From NCBI RefSeq assembly GCF_001544575.2, contig NZ_FCNY02000002.1, positions 62,001 through 126,000 of the forward strand: DNA of 64,000 nucleotides, given 5' to 3'. A program made the position numbers and the translations under genes. Each line of letters starts with the position of its first letter. Position 1 is the stretch's first letter. Shown here in pieces: positions 1-10,161 of the stretch. This DNA is from Caballeronia cordobensis. Lineage in GTDB: Bacteria > Pseudomonadota > Gammaproteobacteria > Burkholderiales > Burkholderiaceae. The notes under the pieces are model-generated. The model did no database searches and had not been told where the DNA came from. It worked only from the letters and a program-made list of their open reading frames with translations.

Positions 1-220
1 ACGGATACGTGATGTTCAGGCCGTCGTAGCCCATGCGCTCGGCCGCGACGAGCAGATCGGGCAGGGCGGACGGTTCCAGCGCGAGCGCCTGCAGGTCGAT
101 GCGCCGGTAGACGTAATTGAGCCCCAGATGGGCGCCTTCCTTTTCGTGCATGGCGGGCGTGAGCGAGCCGCCGATGCCCGATCCGATCAGGCCGATGAGA
201 TACGAAGTCTTGTTGGTCAT
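1..220 (-). CDS. aroE: Shikimate (quinate/shikimate) dehydrogenase, N-terminal fragment cut by window edge
   Basis: Only the first 73 residues are inside the window; the gene continues leftward. The visible part begins MTNKTSYLIGLIG and carries the shikimate-binding SLTPAMHE motif (family form SLSPxMHN) and the start of the NxTxP segment that precedes the catalytic Lys. The enzyme interconverts 3-dehydroshikimate and shikimate with NAD(P)H. It is divergent from a dehydroshikimate dehydratase gene, so I infer a catabolic quinate/shikimate paralogue rather than the biosynthetic AroE. The rest of the protein would be needed to tell the two apart. Confidence 0.85.
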   Translation of the reverse strand, partial: MTNKTSYLIGLIGSGIGGSLTPAMHEKEGAHLGLNYVYRRIDLQALALEPSALPDLLVAAERMGYDGLNITYP

Positions 221-313
221 GCGAGCGCTCCGGCACGGTGCACTGTTGTTGCAGTGCGAAATTGAATACGCGCAGTGTGAACGCACGCGCGAGCCTTGTC
301 GGTTCGTGTTTTC

Positions 314-337
314 ACTAATTTGTACGGTCTAGTTAGT
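314..337. promoter_or_regulatory. Candidate operator in the shikimate-catabolism divergent promoter
   Basis: An AT-rich island in otherwise GC-rich DNA lies between the two divergent genes. It holds an inverted repeat ACTAA-N14-TTAGT. Position and symmetry suit a regulator serving both genes, but the half-sites are short and no regulator gene is visible here. Confidence 0.3.
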
Positions 338-450
338 TTGTTATGATCTCGCAGAATGACATGGATTGCGCGCGTCTGCCGTACGGACGTCCTACACTGG
401 AAAGCACCGCATCCATCCCGCATTCACTGAATTGCTACGAGGAGGCAGCG

Positions 451-2358
451 ATGCTGCGTTCAATCCGGACTTCCATCGCGACGGTATCCATCAGCGGCAC
501 GCTTCCCGAGAAGCTGCGCGCCATCAAGGCGGCTGGCTTCGACGGCGTCGAGATTTTCGAGAACGATCTGCTGTATTTCGACGGCACGCCCGCCGATGTG
601 CGCCGCATGTGTGCCGACCTTGGCCTCGAAATCTATTTGTTCCAGCCGTTTCGCGATTTCGACGGCGTGAGCGCCGAACGGCTCGCGAAGAATGTCGAGC
701 GCGCCAAACGCAAGTTCGAGCTGATGCACGAGCTCGGCACGGACCGCATCCTCGTGTGCAGCAACGTGTCGCCGGACACCATTCGCGACGACGCGCTGCT
801 CGTCGATCAGCTCGGCGTGCTCGCGAAAATCGCGGAAGAGGCCGGCGTGATCGTCGCGTACGAGGCGCTCGCGTGGGGCCGCTACGTCAATTCGTACAAG
901 CACGCGTGGAAGCTCGTCGATGCCGTGAATCATCCGAGCCTCGGTCTCGCGCTCGACACCTTCCATACGCTGTCGATCCGCGATTCGGTGGACGAGATCG
1001 CGTCGATTCCGGGCGAGCGCATCGCGTTCGTGCAGATTGCCGATGCGCCCGTGCTCGCGATGGACGTGCTCGAATGGAGCCGTCACTATCGATGCTTTCC
1101 GGGGCAGGGCGCGTTCGATGTCGCGGGCTTCACGGCGCGCGTGCTCGAATCGGGCTACAAGGGGCCGCTCTCGCTGGAAATTTTCAACGATGGTTTTCGC
1201 GCCGCGCCGACCGCGATCACGGCGGCGGACGGCCATCGCTCGCTGCGTTTTCTGGAGGAGCAGACGCGCGCGCTGATGGGAGACAAGGCGCCGCCGGAAC
1301 TCTTCAATCCGCCCGCGCCGCCCGAGCACATCGGCTTCCAGTTCCTCGAATTCGCCGTCGACGATTCCACGCGCGAGCATCTCGCGCAATGGCTCGGCAG
1401 GCTCGGCTTCAGGCTCGCGGGCAAGCATCGCTCGAAGGATGTGGCGCTGTACCGGCACGGCGCGGGCTCCATCGTGCTCAATGCCGAAGCCGACTCGTTC
1501 GCGAGTGCGTTCTTTCAGAAGCACGGCTTGTCGCTGTGCGCGTCGGCGTTTCATGTCGATGATGCGAAGCTCGCCTTCGAGCGCGCCGCGGCGTACGGCT
1601 CGCAGCCGTTTTCGGGGCGCGTCGGCCCGAACGAGCGCGTCGTGCCGGGCGTGCAGTCGCCCGACGGCAGTCTCGATTATTTCGTCGACGAAGCGAAGGG
1701 CGGCCCGACGCTCTGGGAGTCGGACTTCAATCTGACGGATATCGACGGGCCTTATGAAGTGGGGCCGCTGTCGCGCATCGATCACGTGTGCCTCTCGCTG
1801 CCCGCCGATGCGCTCGATACGTGGGTCTTGTTCTTCCGCAGCGCGTTCGGCTTCGAGACTGAGCCGGCCGTGCTCGTGCCCGATCCGTACGGCCTCGTTC
1901 GCAGCCGCGCGGTGCGCAGCCGCGACGGTTCCGTGCGCATTGCGCTGAACGCATCGGTGGACCGCTATACGGCGGTGGCCGAATCGCTGTCGACCTATCG
2001 CGGCTCGGGGCTGAATCACGTCGCGTTCAGCACGCCGGATATCTTCGACGCCATTCCTCGCCTCGAAGCCGATGGCGTGAAGTTCCTGCGCATCCCGCGC
2101 AACTACTACGACGATCTGGTCGCGCGCTTCGGCCTGCCCGACGAGCAGATCGAACAGATGCGCGAGCACAACATCCTCTACGATCGCGACGAGCGCGGCG
2201 GCGAGTTCTTCCACGCGTACACGGAGCAGCTCGACCAGCGTTTCTTCCTGGAAGTGATCGAGCGGCGCGGCGGTTACGATGGCTACGGCGCGGCCAACGC
2301 GGCCGTGCGACTCGCGGCGCACGCGCAACAGCAGCAGCGTGCGCGGCAGGCGGCTTAG
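451..2358 (+). CDS. quiC: 3-Dehydroshikimate dehydratase fused to a 4-hydroxyphenylpyruvate-dioxygenase-like domain
   Basis: This 635-residue cytosolic protein converts 3-dehydroshikimate to protocatechuate in quinate/shikimate catabolism. Residues 1-275 form a xylose-isomerase-like TIM barrel. E138, D169, Q195 and E243 fall where QuiC/AsbF-type dehydratases bind their divalent metal. Residues 290-615 form tandem VOC domains like 4-hydroxyphenylpyruvate dioxygenase, and the non-haem iron triad appears kept as H445, H523 and E601. I chose the ATG at 451 because GAGGAGG lies just upstream and the sequence MLRSIRTSIATVS matches the family start; an in-frame upstream ATG at 343 lacks support. This fused architecture is known in Pseudomonas QuiC and Corynebacterium QsuB. 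The role of the C-terminal domain is not established. Confidence 0.92.
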   Translation: MLRSIRTSIATVSISGTLPEKLRAIKAAGFDGVEIFENDLLYFDGTPADVRRMCADLGLEIYLFQPFRDFDGVSAERLAKNVERAKRKFELMHELGTDRILVCSNVSPDTIRDDALLVDQLGVLAKIAEEAGVIVAYEALAWGRYVNSYKHAWKLVDAVNHPSLGLALDTFHTLSIRDSVDEIASIPGERIAFVQIADAPVLAMDVLEWSRHYRCFPGQGAFDVAGFTARVLESGYKGPLSLEIFNDGFRAAPTAITAADGHRSLRFLEEQTRALMGDKAPPELFNPPAPPEHIGFQFLEFAVDDSTREHLAQWLGRLGFRLAGKHRSKDVALYRHGAGSIVLNAEADSFASAFFQKHGLSLCASAFHVDDAKLAFERAAAYGSQPFSGRVGPNERVVPGVQSPDGSLDYFVDEAKGGPTLWESDFNLTDIDGPYEVGPLSRIDHVCLSLPADALDTWVLFFRSAFGFETEPAVLVPDPYGLVRSRAVRSRDGSVRIALNASVDRYTAVAESLSTYRGSGLNHVAFSTPDIFDAIPRLEADGVKFLRIPRNYYDDLVARFGLPDEQIEQMREHNILYDRDERGGEFFHAYTEQLDQRFFLEVIERRGGYDGYGAANAAVRLAAHAQQQQRARQAA

Positions 2359-2379
2359 AAACGGAAACGCGTCAGGTTG

Positions 2380-2694
2380 TCAGGCGCTGTGTGATTTTTC
2401 GCTGGCGACGCGTGCGCGTTCCCGGCTGAGCTCTTCCTCGCGCGCGCGCCCGGCGGCTTCGAAGGCATCGATATACAGATACAGCCGGTGCACGGTCTGA
2501 ATCTGCGTGTGCGAGAGATGCGACTGGCGCATGATCGAGGCGAGCCGCGCGCGCCAGTACGAAGGCGGCAGCAACGGGCCGCCCAGATCGCACGACAATG
2601 AACGACGTAACACCAGTTCGAGGTGCGTCAGGTCCTGGTCCGCCAGCAACGCCGAAAACGCGCCCTGCGGCTTGATATCGGGAAATGGGTTCAT
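2380..2694 (-). CDS. Conserved-looking hypothetical protein (104 aa)
   Basis: The reading frame encodes a soluble protein starting MNPFPDIKPQGAF, with a mid-section LRRSLSCDLGGPLLPPSYWR and a helical, strongly charged C-terminus rich in Arg and Glu. The start at 2694 is preferred over 2745 because GGAG lies directly upstream and the residues before it are less protein-like. I do not recognise a domain. It is convergent with the dehydratase gene (21-bp gap), and the tRNA gene lies behind it. Confidence 0.6.
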   Translation of the reverse strand: MNPFPDIKPQGAFSALLADQDLTHLELVLRRSLSCDLGGPLLPPSYWRARLASIMRQSHLSHTQIQTVHRLYLYIDAFEAAGRAREEELSRERARVASEKSHSA

Positions 2695-2821
2695 TACTCC
2701 GATGGCGGCGCGATTCGGCGAGACTTGATAGGGACAAACCCGCATGTAGCGCGTGTTTTTTTCGATGCGCGCCGCAGCGTTCGAATTTGTTCATGCCGAA
2801 CCGGAAGCCGCCATGCGCGTT

Positions 2822-2830
2822 TGCTATACT
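2822..2830 (+). promoter_or_regulatory. Candidate extended -10 promoter for tRNA-Arg
   Basis: TGC-TATACT forms an extended -10 element 39 bases before the mature tRNA. It is followed by a GC-rich stretch (CTGCGCTCGC), as is typical of growth-rate-controlled stable-RNA promoters. No good -35 hexamer is visible. Confidence 0.45.
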
Positions 2831-2869
2831 CTGCGCTCGCTCGCCGACGCATCGCGCGGGCGCGGTCCG

Positions 2870-2944
2870 CTCCCCGTAGTTCAATGGATAGAACGAGTGC
2901 CTCCTAAGCGCTAGATGCAGGTTCGATTCCTGCCGGGGGGACCA
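2870..2944 (+). tRNA. tRNA-Arg (anticodon CCT)
   Basis: The sequence folds as a complete tRNA. A 7-bp acceptor stem (CTCCCCG with CGGGGGG, one G-U pair) is followed by the D arm GTTC...GAAC. The anticodon stem AGTGC/GCGCT encloses the loop CTCCTAA with anticodon CCT, and the T stem GCAGG/CCTGC encloses TTCGATT. Discriminator A and an encoded CCA end the gene. It reads AGG codons. No CCA-proximal direct repeat or integrase gene follows, so the tRNA does not appear to be occupied by an island here. Confidence 0.95.
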
Positions 2945-2993
2945 AATTGATTTCGCGAGATTCGGCGAAATCGTCATCACCATCAACGTGCCT

Positions 2994-3020
2994 GCAAAAA
3001 GGGTTTTCCATGGAAAACCC
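2994..3020 (-). terminator. Rho-independent terminator built on a perfect 20-bp palindrome
   Basis: Bases 3001-3020 are a perfect palindrome (GGGTTTTCCATGGAAAACCC). On the minus strand it reads as an 8-bp stem with a CATG loop followed by TTTTTG, a standard intrinsic terminator. It lies 138 bp beyond the cynS stop and so probably ends the cynTS transcript. The same hairpin would meet the tRNA transcript from the other side. Confidence 0.7.
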
Positions 3021-3158
3021 GGCGCGTCCACGCCGCTCTCTCACCCACCTCCCAGCGATATCGGAAATCTCGATCTATACGGGCCTTTAAATACAATACG
3101 TATTGCTAATCAAAAATTGGGGAATCCACCTTGTCCAAGATGATTCCCCACCGCTGCA

Positions 3159-3629
3159 TCAGAACGGCTTGGTCGGCAGATACTTCCCGTCGAGCGTGAT
3201 CACGGCGCGCGAGCCGCCTTCCGGATCGTCCACTTTCTTGATGTCCAGCTTGAAGTTGATCGCGCTGATGATGCCGTCGCCGAACTTCTCATGAACCAGC
3301 GCCTTCAGCGTCGATCCGTAGATCTGCACGATTTCGTAGAACCGGTAGATCGTCGGATCGGTCGGCACGCCGCCCGGAATGCTGCCGCGTACAGGGATGG
3401 CTTGCAGCAGGCGAACGGCGTCTTCGCCGAGTTCGAGCTTGTCGGCCACCACTTGCGCGGCCTTGGCCGGCAGCGGGTGCTGGCCGAGCAGGGCGGCGGT
3501 GACGAAGGCGATGCTCAAACCCGTGCCTTCATTGATCTGCTCGAACGTCAGGTTCTTGCGAACCTTCGCGTCGATGATGATGTCGGTCAGTGCTTGACGG
3601 GGGGCCTGGCTGGAAATGGATTGCGTCAT
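3159..3629 (-). CDS. cynS: Cyanase (cyanate hydratase)
   Basis: This 156-residue protein is full length. It catalyses bicarbonate-dependent breakdown of cyanate to ammonia and carbon dioxide as a cytosolic decamer. The catalytic residues sit exactly at the E. coli positions R96, E99 and S122 (YRFYEIV and DGIISAINF). The N-terminal half is the helical DNA-binding-like domain typical of the family. The start at 3629 is supported by AAAGGAG seven bases upstream; upstream in-frame codons do not look coding. It lies 47 bp downstream of cynT on the same strand, forming a cynTS unit likely induced by cyanate through CynR. Confidence 0.97.
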   Translation of the reverse strand: MTQSISSQAPRQALTDIIIDAKVRKNLTFEQINEGTGLSIAFVTAALLGQHPLPAKAAQVVADKLELGEDAVRLLQAIPVRGSIPGGVPTDPTIYRFYEIVQIYGSTLKALVHEKFGDGIISAINFKLDIKKVDDPEGGSRAVITLDGKYLPTKPF

Positions 3630-3676
3630 GACGATGCTCCTTTCGATCGAATCGAGTGTGAGTGGAAAACGGTGGG

Positions 3677-4336
3677 TCAGGCTGCGAGATCGAGCCGGGC
3701 CGGGGTTGCGCACGTATGAGGATGTTCAGCGAGCGAGACGAACCGGTTGGTCGCGCCGTCGAGCGTGTCGATCGAGCCGGTCTCGATGTCGTACACCCAC
3801 CCGTGCAGGCTCAGACGTCCCTGTTCGAGCGCGAGCCGCACGGAGGGATGCGTCTTGATGTTGGCGAGCTGGGCGATCACGTTCTCGCGGACCATCGAGT
3901 CGACTCTGTCGCGCTCGCTCTTATGCTCACGCGCCTCGTTGACGACCTTCGCGGAGTCCGCGTAATGCAGCCAGTTGCGCACGGCCGGCATATGGTCCAG
4001 GCACTTGCAGGTGGCGATGGCCGTCATCGCGCCGCAGTCGGAGTGGCCGCAAATCACCACATCGGTTACGCCGAGCGCCGCGACCGCGTATTCGACCGTT
4101 GCCGTCACGCCGCCCGGTTCCGGGCCGTATGACGGCACGATATTGCCGGCGTTGCGGATCACGAACAGGTCGCCGGGCTCGCGCTGCGTGACGAGTTCGG
4201 GCACGAGGCGGCTGTCCGAACAGGAAATGAACAGGGTTTTTGGATGCTGGCTGGTGGCCAGTTGCCTGAAAAGCTCGGAGCGCTTGGGGAACGCGTCGCG
4301 CTGAAACTTCAGAAAGCCGTCGATGATGTCTTGCAT
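3677..4336 (-). CDS. cynT: Beta-class carbonic anhydrase of the cyn operon
   Basis: This 219-residue protein interconverts carbon dioxide and bicarbonate, replenishing the bicarbonate consumed by cyanase. The beta-class zinc ligands are C39 and D41 (SCSDSR) and H98 and C101 (GHSDCGA). The sequence is close to E. coli CynT along its whole length, including DMPAV-like and HGWVYDIE segments. I start at MQDIIDGF (4336), which aligns with the E. coli start and has GGAG upstream; four in-frame residues further upstream are also open. It is first gene of a leftward cynT-cynS unit, divergent from cynR. Confidence 0.96.
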   Translation of the reverse strand: MQDIIDGFLKFQRDAFPKRSELFRQLATSQHPKTLFISCSDSRLVPELVTQREPGDLFVIRNAGNIVPSYGPEPGGVTATVEYAVAALGVTDVVICGHSDCGAMTAIATCKCLDHMPAVRNWLHYADSAKVVNEAREHKSERDRVDSMVRENVIAQLANIKTHPSVRLALEQGRLSLHGWVYDIETGSIDTLDGATNRFVSLAEHPHTCATPARLDLAA

Positions 4337-4460
4337 GTTCCGCTCCATCTCAGTGTGCGTGTCGGGAATCGATGGATGAAGAATGCGCCGGGCGAGCTAT
4401 AGTGTCCAAGACCGGTTTCTTATTCTTCCCATAGGCAGCACCAATAGTTCGGAGGGAACC
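4337..4460. promoter_or_regulatory. cynT-cynR divergent promoter region
   Basis: This 124-bp gap separates the divergent cynT and cynR genes and must hold both promoters and the CynR operator. It contains an AT-rich core (TTTCTTATTCTTCCCATA) near 4419-4436. LysR-type regulators bind T-N11-A sites; several are possible here and I cannot single one out. Confidence 0.5.
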
Positions 4461-5375
4461 ATGCTGCTCCGGCACATCCGTTACTTTCTGGCGGTCGCGG
4501 AACACCGCAATTTCACGCGGGCGGCCGAGGCGCTGCACGTGTCGCAGCCGACGCTGTCGCAACAGATCAGGCAACTGGAGGATGCGATGAGCGCGCAATT
4601 GCTCGACCGTTCCGGACGGACGATCCAGCTGACCGACGCCGGCGCCGCCTATCTGCTTTACGCGCAGCGGGCGCTTCAGGATCTGGAAGCGGGCCAGCGG
4701 GCCATCCACGACGTGCGGGACCTGACGCGCGGTTCACTGCGCCTCGCGATGACCCCGACCTTCACGGCCTATCTGATCGGCCCGCTGCTGCAGGCGTACA
4801 ACCACCGCTATCCGAACATCACGCTCAACATCCGCGAAATGCCGCAGGAGCGCCTGGAGGCGTTGCTGAATGAAGACGCGCTCGATGTCGGCATCGCATT
4901 CAGCGACACGCACTCTCCCGATATCGAGACACAGGCGCTTTTCGTCGAGGCGCTGGCGATGGTGATCGGCAAGTCGCATCCGTATGCGAAAAAGCGCGGC
5001 GCGCTGACGCTTCGCGAGTTCGAGTGTGAAGCGCTCGTCCTGCTCAACGAAGAATTCGCGACGCGGCACTACATCGACCGGTATTGCAGGCAGCACGGCG
5101 TTGCGCCGCGTATTGCGATGGAGGTCAATTCGATCAGCGCGGTCATCGAGCTCGTGCGTCGCAGCACGTTGGCGACGCTGCTGCCCGCCGCGATCGCGCG
5201 CGAGCACCGCGAACTGTGTCTCGTGGAACTGGAGCCGGCGCTGCCGCAGCGAACCGCCGCGTTGTTGCTGCGCAAAGGCGCGTATCGAAGCGCGGCAACG
5301 AGCGCCTTCATCGCGCTCGCGCACGATCCGGCATTGAATCGTAAGCCCCTTCGCGCCGATAATGCGACGACCTGA
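4461..5375 (+). CDS. cynR: LysR-family regulator of the cyn operon
   Basis: This 304-residue transcription factor has an N-terminal winged helix-turn-helix (residues 1-60, MLLRHIRYFLAVAEH... with RAAEALHVSQPTLSQQIRQLE) and a C-terminal periplasmic-binding-like sensor domain. It is divergent from cynTS, the same arrangement as in E. coli where CynR activates with cyanate. I therefore infer cyanate sensing. The ATG at 4461 follows GGAGGGAACC, a strong ribosome site. The E. coli transporter gene cynX is absent from this locus. Confidence 0.9.
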   Translation: MLLRHIRYFLAVAEHRNFTRAAEALHVSQPTLSQQIRQLEDAMSAQLLDRSGRTIQLTDAGAAYLLYAQRALQDLEAGQRAIHDVRDLTRGSLRLAMTPTFTAYLIGPLLQAYNHRYPNITLNIREMPQERLEALLNEDALDVGIAFSDTHSPDIETQALFVEALAMVIGKSHPYAKKRGALTLREFECEALVLLNEEFATRHYIDRYCRQHGVAPRIAMEVNSISAVIELVRRSTLATLLPAAIAREHRELCLVELEPALPQRTAALLLRKGAYRSAATSAFIALAHDPALNRKPLRADNATT

Positions 5376-5401
5376 GACTCGCCTCCACGGCTCATGCGTT
5401 C

Positions 5402-6202
5402 ATGACCGAAATCGAATCCGCGGTGCTCGTTTTCATCCTCCTGCTCGCCAGCACGGGCCTCGGCGCGATCGTGCGGCCGCTCTTGCCCGAGGAGCACAAG
5501 GCGCAGGAAACGGTGCAACTGGTCCAGTTGCTCGTCGGCATGCTGGTCACGTTCGCGGCGCTCGTGCTCGGTCTTCTGACCGCATCGGCGAAAACGATTT
5601 TCGACACTACGAATACCGACATGCGCGGCTACGCGACCTCGATCATCGAGCTCGACCGCACGATGCGCGACTACGGCGGCGAGCTCGATCCGGCGCGCAA
5701 GCTGTTGCGCGCCTACACCGCCGCGGCGATCGCGAGCACGTGGCCGCGCGAAACGCCGCCGCCGGGCGATGACTATCCGAAAGTCGAGCCGTCAGGAAAG
5801 GACGACAGCCTCGCGAACGCGACGCTCGGCGCGCTGTTGAGCCGCGCCCAACACGACGTGCGCATGCTGCGACCGCGCGATGACTACCATCGCCAGCTCG
5901 CCGCCGAGGCCACCGCGCGCTTCGAGCAACTCATCGCGCAGCGCTGGAAGCTGGTCGAAGAGGCGCACGGCTCGATCTCCTATCCGTTCGACCGCATTCT
6001 CGTCGGGTGGCTGCTCATCATCTTTCTGTGCTTCGGGCTGATCGCGCCGCGCAACGCGCTCTCGCTCGTGACGATCATGCTCGGGGCGCTCTCGATCGCG
6101 TCGGCGGTGCTCGTGATCCTCGATCTCGATACGCCGTTCAGCGGCCCGATCATGGTCGGCAGCCAGCCGTTGCGCGACGCGCTCGCGTATCAGAGCCGCT
6201 GA
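5402..6202 (+). CDS. DUF4239 (bestrophin-like) membrane protein
   Basis: The 266-residue product has two N-terminal membrane helices (about residues 5-28 and 42-62), a long hydrophilic middle (65-195), and two C-terminal helices (about 200-218 and 222-242) followed by a short tail. This topology and the segment VLGLLTASAKTIFD match the DUF4239/bestrophin-like family, whose members are suspected channels of unknown substrate. No clear ribosome site precedes the ATG. Its stop codon overlaps the start of the methyltransferase by one base (TGATG), so the two are probably translationally coupled. Confidence 0.75.
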   Translation: MTEIESAVLVFILLLASTGLGAIVRPLLPEEHKAQETVQLVQLLVGMLVTFAALVLGLLTASAKTIFDTTNTDMRGYATSIIELDRTMRDYGGELDPARKLLRAYTAAAIASTWPRETPPPGDDYPKVEPSGKDDSLANATLGALLSRAQHDVRMLRPRDDYHRQLAAEATARFEQLIAQRWKLVEEAHGSISYPFDRILVGWLLIIFLCFGLIAPRNALSLVTIMLGALSIASAVLVILDLDTPFSGPIMVGSQPLRDALAYQSR

Positions 6203-6954
6203 TGCGCTACGACGATCCGCGTCTCGTCGCGCTATACGACACCCTCAATCCGTTCGCCGACGATACGGCGTTCTATCTCGCGCTGGCGCAATCCGCGCGG
6301 CATGTCGTCGATCTCGGCTGCGGCACGGGGCTGCTCGCGTGCGAGCTGGCAAAGCGCGGTCATCGCGTGACGGGCATCGATCCGTCGCCGCACATGCTGA
6401 GCGTGGCGCGCGCGCGGGCGCACGGCGACACGGTGACATGGATCGAAGGCGATGCGAGCGCGCTGCCATTCGTCGGCGCGGCGGATCTGCTCGTGATGAC
6501 GGGGCACGTCGCGCAAGTGTTTCTCGACGATGCGGCGCTCGCCGCGACGCTCGCGGCCGCGCGCCGCGCGGTGCGCCCCGGCGGTGCGATCGCGTTCGAG
6601 AGCCGCAATCCGTCGGCGCGCGCGTGGGAGCACTGGACGCCGGAGCGGTCCGCGAGGCGCGTCGTCGCGCCGGACGGCAGGGCGGTCGATGTCTGGCACG
6701 AGCGGCACGCCGCGCCGGACCCGCTCGCGACCGGGCGCGCGGCGTTCACCACGCACTATCGCTTCATGCCGGAGCCGGCAACGAACATGGCCGGGGAGAC
6801 GCTCAGCGCGACGAGCGAACTGCGCTTTCGCACGCTCGACGAGCTGACGCAGATGCTGACCGGCGCGGGTTTCGCGACGATCGACTGGTACGGAGACTGG
6901 AATCGCGCGCCGGTGGGCGAAGCGAGCCGCGAGCTGATCGCGGTGGCGCGCTGA
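6202..6954 (+). CDS. Class I SAM-dependent methyltransferase
   Basis: The 250-residue protein has the SAM-binding motif I VDLGCGTG (about residues 38-45), motif II acid in TGIDPSPHML, and a post-motif DLLVMTGHVAQVF. This is a standard Rossmann methyltransferase of the YafE/UbiE-like type. The substrate cannot be read from sequence. The ATG shares one base with the stop of the DUF4239 gene. It is convergent with rubredoxin. Confidence 0.85.
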   Translation: MRYDDPRLVALYDTLNPFADDTAFYLALAQSARHVVDLGCGTGLLACELAKRGHRVTGIDPSPHMLSVARARAHGDTVTWIEGDASALPFVGAADLLVMTGHVAQVFLDDAALAATLAAARRAVRPGGAIAFESRNPSARAWEHWTPERSARRVVAPDGRAVDVWHERHAAPDPLATGRAAFTTHYRFMPEPATNMAGETLSATSELRFRTLDELTQMLTGAGFATIDWYGDWNRAPVGEASRELIAVAR

Positions 6955-6982
6955 AAAGCGAACTGAAACGCGGCGGCGTGGA

Positions 6983-7165
6983 TCAGAATTCGACGACGAC
7001 GAAATCGGCCTTGCCCACGTCGCACAGCGGGCAGCGCCAGTCGGCGGGAATGTCGTCGAAGCGGGTTCCGGCGGCGATGCCTTCGTCCGGCAGGCCTTCT
7101 TCCTCGTTGTAGATCCAGCCGCAAATCAGGCAGACCCAGCTTTTGTATTCGATGACTTCGCTCAC
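6983..7165 (-). CDS. Rubredoxin
   Basis: This 60-residue one-iron electron carrier has four Cys ligands at positions 12, 15, 45 and 48 (CLIC and CPLC) and the family core GWIYNEEEG and DDIPADW. I start at a GTG (7165), which gives the normal rubredoxin length; the frame is open further upstream, but that part has no rubredoxin character. It stands alone, so its redox partner is unknown. Rubredoxins of this type serve alkane hydroxylases or oxidative-stress enzymes. Confidence 0.93.
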   Translation of the reverse strand: MSEVIEYKSWVCLICGWIYNEEEGLPDEGIAAGTRFDDIPADWRCPLCDVGKADFVVVEF

Positions 7166-7410
7166 GACAGACTCTTGATTCGAAAGAAATAAACGGACCG
7201 TGTGCGCCAGAGGACAACCCGGCGCGCGGCGAGACGGCATCTTACAGGAATTGGCGCGATCGTTCCCCGAACGGCGCGCCGCGCTGCGCCATGTCATATT
7301 GCGGGCGCAGGATGGTACGGATACGCGCGTCCGAAAGCCCGGTGTATGCTTTTCGGGGATTTCGGCGCCGATTTCGCGCCATCGACCGGTTTCACAACAC
7401 GGAGAAAACA

Positions 7411-7818
7411 ATGAAGCAAAAGCTCTTGAGTGCGATGCTGTCGGGCGCAATTCTGTTGTCGTTCGCTGGCGCGGCGCACGCGCAGGCGCGCGTCTATTTC
7501 GTCGAGCCGAAGGACGGCGCGACCGTCACGAGTCCCGTGCACGTCAAATTCGGCGTCGACGGCATGTCGGTCGCGCCGGCCGGCACGATGACCGAAGGCA
7601 CGGGGCATCATCATCTGCTGATCGACGAAAAGCCGATTCCGAAAGGCACGGTCATCCCGATGGACGACAAAAACCTGCACTACGGCAAGGGCCAGACCGA
7701 AGCCGACGTGAAGCTGCCGCCCGGCGATCACACGCTGACGATGCAGTTCGCCGACGGCGCACATCGCTCTTACGGGCCGGAAATGAGCCAGACCATCAAG
7801 GTGCATGTCAAACAGTAA
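7411..7818 (+). CDS. DUF4399 periplasmic protein
   Basis: The 135-residue product begins with a Sec signal peptide (MKQKLLSAML... ending AHAQA near residue 25). The mature domain contains VEPKDGATVTSPVHVKFGV, GTGHHHLLID and PPGDHTLTMQFADGAH, the signature of DUF4399. The His cluster suggests metal binding, but this is inference. GGAG lies ten bases upstream of the ATG. It sits alone between rubredoxin and the ABC-F gene. Confidence 0.85.
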   Translation: MKQKLLSAMLSGAILLSFAGAAHAQARVYFVEPKDGATVTSPVHVKFGVDGMSVAPAGTMTEGTGHHHLLIDEKPIPKGTVIPMDDKNLHYGKGQTEADVKLPPGDHTLTMQFADGAHRSYGPEMSQTIKVHVKQ

Positions 7819-7969
7819 TCGATGACGCGCATGGCGGCCGGGGCGCCGCCATGCCGTCAGGCCTATCCCTTCCGGACGATGCAGTGGCGCGCGCCGCGCC
7901 CGGTACAATGGGCGCTTCCAACGGCTGGCATGCGTGCCGCCGGTTCTTCGCCATTCATCTGGTTTTCCC

Positions 7970-9904
<1,935 letters not shown>

Positions 9905-10161
9905 GCACGCTGGCACGCCGCGCGCGTGTCGGTTTCGTGAATGGGGAGGGTTCGCGCGCGCAGCGCGTTTTTGCCGCCGAGGTGGGCGCGGCGGGCGAAA
10001 ACCGCTATTCTCCTAGCGCGGCTCGGATCGGCGGGCGGTTTTCCGCCTCGCTCATGAGGCATCCGGCCAGGCACATTCATCAAGCATCCGTCGGCTTCGC
10101 CGGGCGTCACGTTGTGGCATTTCCCGCGAGAACGCCCGAGAAGCCGGATCAACGTTCAACT

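Noticed and set aside
460-2328. 622-codon minus-strand open frame opposite quiC
   Set aside because: Antisense to a gene with a clear ribosome site and intact catalytic residues. The translated product looks like GC-driven shadow sequence.
2945-3158. Possible integration site or island remnant after tRNA-Arg
   Set aside because: No integrase, no direct repeat of the tRNA 3' end and no foreign genes are seen before cynS.
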